A stretch of 64,000 bases of DNA from an uncultured Rubripirellula sp. (GTDB taxonomy: Bacteria; Planctomycetota; Planctomycetia; Pirellulales; Pirellulaceae). Positions 37,831-47,209 of this stretch are shown here, in pieces. The DNA is taken from NCBI GenBank assembly GCA_938075415.1, contig CALJHC010000013.1:186001-250000 (forward strand), written 5' to 3'. A model generated the notes under the pieces. That model was not told the DNA's origin, ran no database searches, and saw only the letters and a list, made by a program, of their open reading frames with translations. Each line of letters starts with the position of its first letter. The first letter of the stretch is position 1. The translations under genes and the position numbers were made by a program.

Positions 37831-39233
37831 GTCTTCAGTAAGTCAATAGCTTCGAATGAATGGAACCCGTGATCAAGGAATTGAGAAATCAGGCGATGAG
37901 TGACCTTGCCGATCAGACAACAAGAACAAGCGACTGCATCTTAGGTCTGGTTCAAGGTGACACAGGGCCCGTTCTCTCGTTGAATCGACGCGCATCCATC
38001 AATGGAAAAATTATCAAATGTTTCGGTTCCCAAAAACAATCAAATCTCATAATAGCCTGACAAAATCATCCATTGGTTCAGTAACATCGGATCCTGCCCC
38101 CCCCTTTGCAAAGTCGTCCTCAACGGTTGCTAACAACGCAACCCTGGATGACAGGGCCAGCGGTTCCAATCACTTGGCAAAGAAACATCGATCGATCCCA
38201 ATCCCCTGAATCCAGATCAGCAAATTAGCCTGTTCGGTGCAACAAAGCTTCAGCTTGATCCTTACATGCTGGATATCCAAGACACGTTGCCGCAAGTAAT
38301 GAACAGCATCAAGGCTGCGATCGCCACAACCCATGCCATGCGGGAAAATAATGCTGACTCAACGGGCGACGGAATGATCAGTTGAAGCCCTTCTTGGCGT
38401 TCTCTGACCCTCTGCCCCGGATCGATTGACATCATTTCGCTGCATCGGTTCGAAAATGCAGTTGGAGCTTTACGCCCATTCCCACACTCTTGGTTCAACG
38501 TGCTCGGACATTCGAGTTAGGAATCAATGCGTAAAAAGCCATGAAATGCGTTCCCCAGATACCGATTGCATCAGTCGATGGATACCTTCCAAAGACCAGA
38601 TCTGCAGTGCATTTCCAGAAGACGCGATCATGCCCCTCAGCCACATTCCTCATTCGAATGAAGACCCTCGAAGCTTTTGCCCCTTTGGTCAGGCAGAAGA
38701 ATATCCAATCAATGGCAACTCATCATCCCCCGATAGGCGATTAGAGGCGGAATATTGCCAACAATGAGAAAAACACTTTAGCAATTTGCATCCACCAATT
38801 GGCCGATCAAGCTGCTGGTCCCCAAAGGTCAATCGTCGATGAACTTCATCGGCAGCGACCTAGCAAGGCTCCACTGGGTCGTGAACTCCAAAAAACCGAC
38901 ACAATCACGATCACAGCTTGCTCGGTCGCGCACCACTCGACTCCGCGGTCGGTTGCCCAGCCATCAGGCCACCACGCCTTTCACTCCAGAAAAAAGCAGA
39001 GACAGTACCGCAACACCTTGACAAGCAACCGTCCCCCCTCACTTGGTGCAGGACGTGTTTTTTCGCCCTCCGCAAATCAATTTCCGGATAGTCAGAGCAG
39101 ATGCAGAACCGACTTAAATCACACCAGCCGGATCGCATTTTTTTCTTGCGCTACTGGCCCCCAAAGACCTGGCCCCCAAAGACCTGGGTTCAAGCATAAG
39201 CACTCGAGGTCGAACTCTCTGCACCCAGTTGGC
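37831..39233. other. Large non-coding region (1.4 kb)
   Basis: This is the longest region without a supportable gene. Small frames (38262-38498 minus, 38426-38767 plus, and 38799-39680 plus overlapping the oxidoreductase antisense) have no domain, good start or reasonable residue composition. It includes a C8 tract near 38097-38105 and a 15-bp tandem duplication at 39154-39183. It may contain promoters for oadG or a decayed gene. I could not identify RNA structure by eye. Confidence 0.45.
39154..39187. repeat. 15-bp tandem duplication
   Basis: The unit ctggcccccaaagac occurs at 39154-39168 and 39169-39183, followed by the start of a third copy (ctgg). It is located about 50 bp downstream of the oxidoreductase 1 stop. 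Confidence 0.85.
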
Positions 39234-40718
39234 TCAGACCTCCGAAAGTTCGGGGACTCGGAAACCCGCATTGTTATCGTCTTTCAGCAAAGCATTTGCC
39301 TCATCCGCAAAATCGCCGGTGTGGGTTTCTGTCTTGGGATCGAATGTAAGCCATGGACCAACCGTGTATTGCTCCTTGTCTTCCGGCAGCCCGACACCAT
39401 CTCGCATGATTTCATGCAACTTCATGAAGTGGTCAGCCGCATCGGTGTTGTCCCCGAAGGCACCCGCCTTGGCGTTAAACGGTACTTTCTGCCCAAGTCG
39501 ATAAGAGTTGTTGATCAAATGCCCGAGGACGCAGCCGTAATGAGCATCTTCGACATTACCGTTGGCCATACTCGGATCTCCCGCACGAACCGCTGCGATG
39601 AAGGCTCCCCAATTTCCACCCGGTGTGACACTACCGCGCGGCACCTCGAGTGGCTCCGCTTTCTTTTCGCCCGGCCTTAGGATCTGATATCGCCCCTCTC
39701 CGGTGATCTTGCTCCCGTCTTCCAAGTAGTATTCGTTAAAAACTTCTCGTTTATAACCTTCGTAATTGACGTTTCGCACGTTGAACATTACCTGCTGCCC
39801 ATTAGGAAATTCAGCAAGACCGAACATGGTGTTGGGTGTCTCCCCCTGGTCCTCCCAATTGAAGCGACCACCGATAGCCATGACCCGAACGGGATGCGTC
39901 TGATCCGGGTTCAACGCCCATCGAGCAACATCAAGTTGATGTGTGCCCTGATTGTTAAGATCGCCGTTTCCGGTCTTCCAAAACCAATGCCAATCATAGG
40001 GGTGATAGTTATCGTGGTAATCACTGATCACCGCGGGGCCTTTCCAAAGATCCCAATCAAGATTAGCCGGCGGTGGACCAATGGGCTCGTGACCGATCGA
40101 TCCACGTGGCTTGCAACAGTAGCCATAGGAAATCTTCAACGGTGGAAGATCACCGCGATGCAACGCCTCGTGCAGTCCGGCAATCCCGGCATCACTTCGA
40201 CGCTGAGTTCCGTGCTGAATAACAACCCCATATTTCTTCTGCGCCTCCACGGCGATTCGGCCCTCACCCACATCGTGGCTCATTGGTTTCTCGACATAGA
40301 CATGTTTGCCCGCCTGCGCCGCCCAGATTGTCATCAGTGAGTGCCAATGATTGGGCGTGGCGATCGAGATAGCATCAACGGAAGGATCTTCCAAAACCTT
40401 CCTAATGTCTCGAGCCTCCTTGGTGGCAAAATTTCCTTCGCTGCGTTTCTCCAAACCGCTCATCGCACGAGCCCGAACACGATCGTCCGGATCAATCACA
40501 TAGGCAACTTCGACGTTGGACTGACCCAACCAACCACTCAGATGGGACTGCCCCCGCCCATTTAATCCAGCGACAGCAATTCGAACCCGTTCGCTGGCGC
40601 CGTTCACCTGCCCTGAGGCTCGCGTGCCGTTAATCATGAAAGAACCTCCGATTGCAGAGGTTGCTTTTAAGAAGGAACGCCGCGATGGTTGAGCCGGTGG
40701 TGTTTTCTTCAAGGTCAT
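39234..40718 (-). CDS. Tat-exported Gfo/Idh/MocA-family oxidoreductase 1
   Basis: A 494-aa NAD(P)-dependent oxidoreductase from ATG 40718. An upstream ATG would add 44 residues and is rejected because a twin-arginine signal (SRRSFLKATSAIGGSF) lies right after this Met. The N-terminal Rossmann fold has VAGLNGRGQSHLSGW, and EKPMSHDVGEG carries the conserved Glu-Lys-Pro. The C-terminal domain has the usual HWFWKTGNGDLNNQGTHQLD motif of planctomycete members. These proteins typically act on sugars outside the cytoplasm, but the substrate is not visible. The 3' side faces the non-coding region. Promoter not identified. Confidence 0.9.
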   Translation of the reverse strand: MTLKKTPPAQPSRRSFLKATSAIGGSFMINGTRASGQVNGASERVRIAVAGLNGRGQSHLSGWLGQSNVEVAYVIDPDDRVRARAMSGLEKRSEGNFATKEARDIRKVLEDPSVDAISIATPNHWHSLMTIWAAQAGKHVYVEKPMSHDVGEGRIAVEAQKKYGVVIQHGTQRRSDAGIAGLHEALHRGDLPPLKISYGYCCKPRGSIGHEPIGPPPANLDWDLWKGPAVISDYHDNYHPYDWHWFWKTGNGDLNNQGTHQLDVARWALNPDQTHPVRVMAIGGRFNWEDQGETPNTMFGLAEFPNGQQVMFNVRNVNYEGYKREVFNEYYLEDGSKITGEGRYQILRPGEKKAEPLEVPRGSVTPGGNWGAFIAAVRAGDPSMANGNVEDAHYGCVLGHLINNSYRLGQKVPFNAKAGAFGDNTDAADHFMKLHEIMRDGVGLPEDKEQYTVGPWLTFDPKTETHTGDFADEANALLKDDNNAGFRVPELSEV

Positions 40719-41241
40719 GACAGTCTCTTCTAGCGGTTCTAAAGTCAGGTTAGGAAGTCTCGATTCCTCCTCGCGGACGCTGATCCTCATGCGATGGGAC
40801 AGCGACCGGAAAGTATTCGAATCCCCAATATAACGGTTCACGAACACCATCGCAGCATCGAGCCATCTTGGGATTGATCATGAGGTCACCGCACCTGACC
40901 TCAAGTGATGCGTCACCGGATCCTTCGCCAAAGTTCATCAAATGCCCCCACGACAAGGACGAGACTTTCGCATCGTTTGAGTGGTTGACTTGAACCGGGC
41001 AACTCAATTTTTCTCATCCAAAACCGTCGGGATCGCGTTTTTGCTTGAATTTAGAAACAAGAAATCCCGTGTTAGGATGGAGGGATCGATATGGGAAAGT
41101 TCTGGGTTTGTGTGATTCCCATCCTTCACCTTCGAAAAAAAAACGACGAATCATCCACTCGCCGCCGACTTTACGGTGACAAGGAGGGAAGTTGACGTAA
41201 GAATTTCTCTCACCCCCTCCTAAACCAGTTGGCTAAAGATC
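40719..41241. other. Divergent intergenic region between oxidoreductase 1 and xseB
   Basis: About 520 bp, expected to hold both promoters. A hairpin-capable leader lies at 41182-41221 (aggaggg and ccctcct) just ahead of xseB. A minus-strand frame (40750-41007) shows no family features. Confidence 0.45.
41182..41221 (+). promoter_or_regulatory. Possible hairpin leader masking a Shine-Dalgarno ahead of xseB
   Basis: AGGAGGG at 41182-41188 can pair fully (7 bp) with CCCTCCT at 41215-41221 across a 26-nt loop, 20 bp before the xseB ATG. The 5' arm is itself a perfect anti-16S match followed by a tiny TTG-ACG-TAA frame. This may be a coincidence. Confidence 0.25.
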
Positions 41242-41616
41242 ATGGCAAAGAAAAAACACGCCGCCTCCAGCGAAGACAAGAAAACGAGCAGTGACACACC
41301 CAATTTTGAGAACTCACTCTCGGAAGTCGAGCAGATCGTTTCCAGGCTCGAGAGCGGCAGCTTGGGACTTTCTGAATCGCTCGAACAGTACGAATCGGGT
41401 ATCCGACAACTCAAGCACTGTCATCAAATCCTCGATGCGGCCGAACAAAAAGTCAGCTTATTGGCAGGATTTGACGCCGACGGCAACCCAATCGAGGAGT
41501 CGCTCTCTGCTCAAGCAGCCACGCGTGGATCCAGTCGCAAGGCCTCGGTTTCAACCACCAACAAGAGCCGGGATGAGGACGATGCCGAAAATCAGGACGC
41601 TGAAGCACTGTTTTAG
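41242..41616 (+). CDS. xseB: Exodeoxyribonuclease VII small subunit
   Basis: A 124-aa XseB. The core NFENSLSEVEQIVSRLESGSLGLSESLEQYESGI followed by AAEQKVSLL (residues about 23-75) is diagnostic. The C-terminal ~50 residues are a low-complexity extension rich in Ser, Ala and Asp. XseB binds the large subunit XseA to degrade single-stranded DNA in repair. xseA is not in this window. It is the first gene of the xseB-ispA-dxs cluster, an order also known in E. coli, with 16 bp to the ispA GTG. No strong ribosome binding site precedes the ATG. Confidence 0.94.
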   Translation: MAKKKHAASSEDKKTSSDTPNFENSLSEVEQIVSRLESGSLGLSESLEQYESGIRQLKHCHQILDAAEQKVSLLAGFDADGNPIEESLSAQAATRGSSRKASVSTTNKSRDEDDAENQDAEALF

Positions 41617-41632
41617 TTAGCGATCCAATGAA

Positions 41633-42655
41633 GTGTCTCTGAGCATAAAACAGCTCGCTTTCAACGCAAAAGACGTCAAGTTAATGAATCCTGCGCCGAC
41701 TCCCACCCCTTCGTCTGAGGATCCGACAGGTTTTGCAGACCTACGGCCAAGCATTGAGTCGGCACTTGCTTCAGCCTGCCAATTCAATGAGGGCTGCCCG
41801 AGTCGACTCGGGGATGCAATGCGTTACGCTGTTTTGGCGCCCGGTAAACGGCTTCGCCCCGCTTTGGTTTTGATGGCAGCGGAAGCGTGTGGTGGTGAGA
41901 TGGATTCGGCAATGCCAGGTGCGGTGGCAGTCGAAATGATTCATGCCTATTCGCTCATCCACGATGATTTACCCGCCATGGATGATGACGATTTAAGGCG
42001 AGGCCGCCCAACCTGCCACATTGAATTTGATGAACCCACCGCGATCCTCGCTGGAGATGCATTGATCGCGGAGGCTTTCTCGCACCTCGCTAACCAGATC
42101 GAGGATCCAAATCGAATCGTCGAGGCGGTGCGCACGCTCTCCAAAGCTGCTGGTGCTGCTCATCTGGTCGGTGGCCAGGCGGATGATCTTGCGGCTGAGC
42201 GAGATGGAAAGGATGAGATCAATCAAGACGTCAAACTTGCCTCCAAAGCATTTACGAGTGATTCAATAGCAGCAGACCTGGCTTTTTTAGAATCCATTCA
42301 CCATCGAAAAACGGGTGCATTGATCGCAGCCTCTCTCGATCTCGGTGCAATACTGGGGGGAGGAACAAACGATCAACGAGACGCTCTTGCTCAATATGCC
42401 TCACTTGTGGGCCTGGCGTTTCAGGTCGTGGATGACCTTCTCGATTTCACCTCTGACGCTGAGTCGATGGGAAAACGCACGGGGAAGGACGCAGAGAGAG
42501 GAAAATTGACCTACCCCGGATTGCTCGGAATCGAGGGAGCCCAGCAACGCGCGGACCAGTTGATTATTGAGGCGAAGCGGCAAATTAGCGTTTTCGAGAA
42601 TCGTCAAAGGCGGTTATCATGTCTAGCTACCTATGTCTTGGAGCGAAGTCATTGA
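41633..42655 (+). CDS. ispA: Farnesyl/geranyl diphosphate synthase (polyprenyl synthetase)
   Basis: A 340-aa trans-prenyltransferase that condenses IPP with DMAPP and GPP. The first Asp-rich motif DDLPAMDDDDLRRGRPTCH (DDxxxxD) and the second DDLLDFTSD are present, together with GKRLRPALVLM and GQADDLAAER. The GTG at 41633 and the ATG at 41684 (residue 18) are both possible starts. Neither has a strong ribosome binding site, and the second gives the more usual N-terminus. The 3' end overlaps dxs by 37 bp. Product chain length cannot be read with certainty, but the residues before the first motif (EMIHAYSLIHDD) fit short-chain FPP-type enzymes. Confidence 0.92.
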   Translation: MSLSIKQLAFNAKDVKLMNPAPTPTPSSEDPTGFADLRPSIESALASACQFNEGCPSRLGDAMRYAVLAPGKRLRPALVLMAAEACGGEMDSAMPGAVAVEMIHAYSLIHDDLPAMDDDDLRRGRPTCHIEFDEPTAILAGDALIAEAFSHLANQIEDPNRIVEAVRTLSKAAGAAHLVGGQADDLAAERDGKDEINQDVKLASKAFTSDSIAADLAFLESIHHRKTGALIAASLDLGAILGGGTNDQRDALAQYASLVGLAFQVVDDLLDFTSDAESMGKRTGKDAERGKLTYPGLLGIEGAQQRADQLIIEAKRQISVFENRQRRLSCLATYVLERSH

Positions 42656-44577
42656 ATGCGTCTACCCCCCGGCAACCAAAGCAAACCGTCGGCCCCCATC
42701 CGATTTTGGCCTCTCTCGATAGTGCCGAACCTCTCAAATCATTTTCGCCCAGCCAATTGGAGTCAGCAGCTGCTGAGATCCGAGATGTCCTGTGCAACCT
42801 ACTCTCGACCCGAACGGCTCATTTCGCTTCCAATCTTGGCGTGGTTGAGCTCTGCCTCGCTCTTCACTGTGAATTTGATTTCCGGTACGACCGGCTGATT
42901 TGGGACACCGGTCACCAAATCTACCCACACAAACTGGTCACAGGCCGTTACCACGAATTCCCGGGAATTCGCACCAGTGGCGGATTGATGGGATATCCCA
43001 ACCCTCATGAAAGCCCCTACGACCTTTTCATGACAGGACATGCTGGCAGCAGTGTCAGCACGGCAGTAGGACTTCGAAGCGGGGACGTTCTCTCGGGGGA
43101 ATCCGACCGACGCACGGTGGCCGTCATCGGTGACGGAGCATTCCCGAGTGGTATTGTCTTCGAAGCGATGAACAATGCCGGTGAACTACAAGACGATCTG
43201 ACCATCGTCCTCAACGACAACAAAATGTCCATCTGCCCACGAGTTGGATCCGTTGCATCGTACTTGGATCGACTTCGCGACAACCCTTTCTACACCGGTT
43301 TAAAAAGCGAAGTGATTCGCCTCCTTGATCGCGTGCCGATGTTTGGCGACCCAACGGAACGCTTTTTGGCGCAAACCAAAGAAGCGCTCAAAGCTGGATT
43401 TTTGGGAGGTATGCTTTTTGAGGAACTCAACATTCGCTACATCGGACCAATCGATGGTCATGACATTAGCTTGGTGCGAAAATACTTGGCGATGACCCGC
43501 GAAATGAAAGGCCCGGTCCTGCTTCATGTGGTCACCGAAAAAGGGCACGGTTACAAGCCCGCCGCTGATGATCCCGTCTTCTTCCACACACCTCCAGCGT
43601 TCCAGGACAATGACGGTCAGGCGATACCGCAGAAAAGTGAGGGACTTCCGCCCTACACACAGCATGCTCGCGAAGCAATCCGAAAACACATGGCCAGTGA
43701 CAAACGTGTCACCGTCATCACTGCTGCGATGTGCCAAGGGAACAAACTGGAACCAATTCGAGAACAGTTCCCCGAGCAATTTTTTGATGTGGGGATTTGT
43801 GAGTCACATGCGGTCGCGTTTGCCGCTGGTCAATGCAAGACCGGCTCACGACCCATCGTGGACATCTACAGCACCTTTCTTCAGCGAAGCTTTGACCAGA
43901 TCTTTCAGGAGGTCGCTCTCCAGGACCTTCCCGTCGTCTTCATGCTCGATCGTGCGGGCCTGACGGGTCCCGATGGACCGACACACCATGGATTATTCGA
44001 CATTAGCTACATGCGGGTCTTCCCAAATATGATTTGCATGGCCCCCGCCTACGCTGCGGAAGTCGAACCCATGCTCGATTTTGCCCTCAAGCAAGATCAC
44101 CCATGCAGTATGAGATACCCCAAAGCCTCGGCCTCCGACGCCAACCATCAACCCTCCGAAATCGAACTCGGCAAAAGCGAAACCATTCGCCACGGAACAG
44201 ATGGCACGATTGTTGCCTTTGGAGCGATGTTGGAAAATGCAATCGCTGCTGCCGAACTGCTCGAAGGAGAATTAGACGTCAGCGTGATCAACGCCAGATT
44301 CGCCAAACCAATGGATTCCGAGATGGTTCGGGAAACATTAACTCGAGACAAGTTTGTTCTCACCGTTGAAGAAGGCACGATCCTCGGTGGATTCGGATCG
44401 GCGTTTCTTGAATCAGCGGTTGCTCAGAAATTGGATACCCGAGCAGTACGAACCATTGCACTACCTGACAAATTCATCGAGCATGGAAACCGCAACGAAC
44501 TGCTGCACCAAAACGGCCTCAGCGCTGAACAAATCGCGGATGCTTGTCGTGAATTTGCCGCTTGCTCCTCAAACTAG
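42619..44577 (+). CDS. dxs: 1-deoxy-D-xylulose-5-phosphate synthase
   Basis: A 652-aa thiamine-diphosphate enzyme that joins pyruvate and glyceraldehyde-3-phosphate, the entry step of the MEP isoprenoid pathway. Visible are IWDTGHQIYPHKLVTGR (94-110), GHAGSSVSTAVGL (140-152), GDGAFPSG (171-178) and LNDNKMSI (TPP/Mg site), and, in the transketolase region, DRAGLTGPDGPTHHGLFD with the catalytic His. The usual GHSSTSIS is GHAGSSVS here. The C-terminal domain has EEGTILGGFGSAFLE. It starts at ATG 42619 inside the ispA reading frame (37-bp overlap), with an AAAGGCGG ribosome binding site about 5-8 nt upstream, so expression of the two genes is linked. Confidence 0.96.
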   Translation: MSSYLCLGAKSLNASTPRQPKQTVGPHPILASLDSAEPLKSFSPSQLESAAAEIRDVLCNLLSTRTAHFASNLGVVELCLALHCEFDFRYDRLIWDTGHQIYPHKLVTGRYHEFPGIRTSGGLMGYPNPHESPYDLFMTGHAGSSVSTAVGLRSGDVLSGESDRRTVAVIGDGAFPSGIVFEAMNNAGELQDDLTIVLNDNKMSICPRVGSVASYLDRLRDNPFYTGLKSEVIRLLDRVPMFGDPTERFLAQTKEALKAGFLGGMLFEELNIRYIGPIDGHDISLVRKYLAMTREMKGPVLLHVVTEKGHGYKPAADDPVFFHTPPAFQDNDGQAIPQKSEGLPPYTQHAREAIRKHMASDKRVTVITAAMCQGNKLEPIREQFPEQFFDVGICESHAVAFAAGQCKTGSRPIVDIYSTFLQRSFDQIFQEVALQDLPVVFMLDRAGLTGPDGPTHHGLFDISYMRVFPNMICMAPAYAAEVEPMLDFALKQDHPCSMRYPKASASDANHQPSEIELGKSETIRHGTDGTIVAFGAMLENAIAAAELLEGELDVSVINARFAKPMDSEMVRETLTRDKFVLTVEEGTILGGFGSAFLESAVAQKLDTRAVRTIALPDKFIEHGNRNELLHQNGLSAEQIADACREFAACSSN

Positions 44578-44715
44578 ATAAATGGGCAATGCCTCGTGGT
44601 TCGATCGCATGCGGTCACCTCATTATCCCAGATGGGAAGGGTTCACGGGATCCTAATCATACCCCATATCGGTTCAAAACTGACGATCCATCGAGTCACA
44701 TAAGAGATCTCAGCC

Positions 44716-45600
44716 ATGCCTCCCGAATCATTACCGCCTTGGATGCATGACCCGAGTGTGCGACCCCGAGTGGTGATTCTTGGAGCTCCTGATCGCGAGC
44801 GGGTTCAAGCTGAACTGAAACGTCTTCGTCCGGCCATCGCACGCCATGCCGAGATCATCGCGGAAGACCTTTCCTTTCGTTACGTTTTCGAAGATGGTCA
44901 GCAAGATCTGGTGATCGTTCTCGGTGGCGACGGCTCAATCTTACAGGCAGCCAGGCAGATGGGCCGTCACCAGACCCCGGTCTTAGGAATCAATTGTGGC
45001 CGATTAGGATTCTTGGCAGATTTAGCACCCGATGATTTCCTTGAAACCTGGCCCAAGCTCACCCAGGGTGCTTTCGAAGTCGTCGATCACCTGATGCTTC
45101 GTACCAGCCTGATTCATGATGGCACCGTTACCGCTGAACAACTTGCCCTCAACGAGGCAGCCGTTCTTGGGGGGCCACCTTATCAAATTCTTGATATCGA
45201 CCTGTACGCCGATGGGCACCTTGCAACTCGCTATCGTTGCGACGGGCTAATTGTCGCAACGCCTGTTGGATCGACTGCGCAAAATCTCTCCGCCGGCGGC
45301 CCAATATTACGTCGACACCTCCAAGCAATCGTGCTCTCCCCCATCAGTCCCCACACCCTGACCTATCGACCTCTTGTTGATTCTGCGGACACGCAACTTG
45401 AACTAACCGTTGATGAGCCGAACGAATCGACGAGCATTGTGGTGGATGGTCGAGTCTTAGGCAAACTGTCACCCGGAGACCGAGTAAAGATCCAGAGAGC
45501 AGAGGAGACCTTTCGGATGCTCTCGGTGCGTGGAAGAGACGATTACCGTGTGCTCCGCGAAAAACTAGGCTGGGGTGGTTCCGTACCATCAAATCGGTAG
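44716..45600 (+). CDS. nadK: NAD kinase
   Basis: A 294-aa ATP-NAD kinase that makes NADP+. Key motifs: GGDGSILQA (70-78) for nucleotide binding, LGINCGRLGFL, LNEAAV, CDGLIVATPVGSTAQNLSAGGP (the NAD-binding segment, with Gln for the usual Tyr after GSTA) and SIVVDG. Length is typical. It lies about 140 bp after dxs on the same strand, so it may be in the same transcript (NADPH is used by the MEP pathway), but it could have its own promoter. No terminator is clear between the two. Confidence 0.95.
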   Translation: MPPESLPPWMHDPSVRPRVVILGAPDRERVQAELKRLRPAIARHAEIIAEDLSFRYVFEDGQQDLVIVLGGDGSILQAARQMGRHQTPVLGINCGRLGFLADLAPDDFLETWPKLTQGAFEVVDHLMLRTSLIHDGTVTAEQLALNEAAVLGGPPYQILDIDLYADGHLATRYRCDGLIVATPVGSTAQNLSAGGPILRRHLQAIVLSPISPHTLTYRPLVDSADTQLELTVDEPNESTSIVVDGRVLGKLSPGDRVKIQRAEETFRMLSVRGRDDYRVLREKLGWGGSVPSNR

Positions 45601-46026
45601 CATCCTCTCCCCAAAAAAGTGCCTGCGTCCTTCAAGGCCCTTTTGAGATCAAGGTAACTAAACACACCATCTCGCTTGCTGAAGAAGAAAATCGGATCAA
45701 TCAAGTAGGTTAGCTGGCAGTCAGCTGGCAGCATGACGCACAATCGAGAATCCGTTACGGCGTTTTAGCTTCCTGCGTTCTGGAGTTGCTGACAAATCTC
45801 TCCAGCACAGAGCACCTCAGCCTCATTAATCGGGATCTCAATCTGACATCCAAACACTGTCATTCAATGGCGAAGGAAAACGCCCTCGTATTGACAGCAA
45901 ATTGGAAAACCATCACCCCTTCAAGAAATTCCCCGCCGGAAAACCCTGCCGTTTTGATGCAACCCAAGTTTTGAAAACGGGAATTCCCCTTGCCGTAAAT
46001 CCGGAGATCTGACAACCTCGCTAATC
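45601..46026. other. Intergenic region downstream of nadK
   Basis: About 425 bp. It contains a short tandem duplication (agctggcagtc then agctggcag) near 45712-45731. Small frames (45543-45743 minus, 45786-45974 plus) have no support. Confidence 0.4.
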
Positions 46027-46941
46027 GTGAAACTCGTCCACTTATCGCGTTGGGAGCGTGCAGTCGTGAGCCGCATCAAAGCTAATCTCCTCATCATTCA
46101 CTGCATCATCACCTTGGGACTCCTGAATCACTCTCAGGCGGAACCGGTCGCAAAAGGGGAGGGTCACTTGCTGCGTTACAAGATGCAGGAAGGTGATCAA
46201 CTTCACTATGAAGTGACTCATGCCGCAAAAACGAAAACACGGATCCGTGGCGAAGAGGACATTTCTCAGGTCCACACCACCAGTCAGCGACACTGGAATG
46301 TCGTTCAAGCCGAAACCAACGAATTTAAGTTCGAGCATATCCTCGACGCGGTTGCCATGACCCAGCAGCAGGGAAACCAAGGCGAATTAAGATGGGACAG
46401 CCAAGTCGACACCGAGACACCCAAGGTCTTTGGGCGGATTGCTGAACAAATCGGACAGCCACTCTCCACCATTACCGCCAGCAAGACAGGTGAAGAACTG
46501 AAGCGTGAGGCAGATACCGGAACCAAAACATCCTTAGGAATGGGTTCGCTCACACTGATGTTTCCAGAAACGCCGATCCAAGTTGGCGAGTCATGGTCAA
46601 CACCACACGAGGTGAAAACACGAACCGACAATGGAGTGGTCAAGCTGATTAAAATCCGGCAACTTTACACACTTGAAAAAGTTCAAACGGGAGTCGCTTT
46701 CCTCAGAGTTCGAAGCCAACCTTTAACACCGATCAATGAAGAATCAGTTCGTGCTCAAGTGGTTCAACAACTAAGCAATGGCACGATTCGCTTCGACATC
46801 GATAACGGCAGAATGCTGAGCAAGCAACTTGATTGGGACGAAACTGTGATTGGTTTCCAAGGCGCAAACAGCCTGATGGAATATCGCGCGCGATTCACGG
46901 AGCGACTCGTTAGTAACGCCTCATTAAATACACGACGTTAA
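46027..46941 (+). CDS. Secreted protein, DUF6263-like
   Basis: Up to 304 aa. Two starts are possible: GTG 46027, or GTG 46066 (residue 14), which has GGGAG 9 nt upstream and gives a better signal peptide (SRIKANLLIIHCIITLGLLNHSQA). The mature part is beta-rich: LLRYKMQEGDQLHYEVTHAAKTKT, MFPETPIQVGESWS and LDWDETVIGFQG. These recall the DUF6263 family of planctomycete secreted proteins, of unknown function. It appears to be transcribed alone. Confidence 0.78.
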   Translation: MKLVHLSRWERAVVSRIKANLLIIHCIITLGLLNHSQAEPVAKGEGHLLRYKMQEGDQLHYEVTHAAKTKTRIRGEEDISQVHTTSQRHWNVVQAETNEFKFEHILDAVAMTQQQGNQGELRWDSQVDTETPKVFGRIAEQIGQPLSTITASKTGEELKREADTGTKTSLGMGSLTLMFPETPIQVGESWSTPHEVKTRTDNGVVKLIKIRQLYTLEKVQTGVAFLRVRSQPLTPINEESVRAQVVQQLSNGTIRFDIDNGRMLSKQLDWDETVIGFQGANSLMEYRARFTERLVSNASLNTRR

Positions 46942-47209
46942 ATCATTCGAGAAACGCACCCAGATGGCATCGGGGATCAAAGCCTGCGGAGTGATGATTG
47001 CCATGCCTAAAACCACTAGGCAGTGATCTTATTGCTCTCGATTCATGACTCCAGTAGGACGCAAAGTGTCTCCTGCGTGCCGAACTTTCAATTCCCTGAA
47101 CGGGGCAATGCCATCAAGCCTCTTCGTCATCGTTGACTCCGTCAGATCAAGGCATCTCAAAACGGCCCGACGTGGAACCTGCTGATCTTTCTGCCGCTAA
47201 CGATTGCGG

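Noticed and set aside
38426..38767. 113-codon plus-strand frame in the 1.4-kb gap
   Set aside because: No motif, no good start and a His/Ser/Pro-rich random composition.
38799..39680. 293-codon plus-strand frame over the end of oxidoreductase 1
   Set aside because: Mostly antisense to a clear Gfo/Idh/MocA gene, with no family features.
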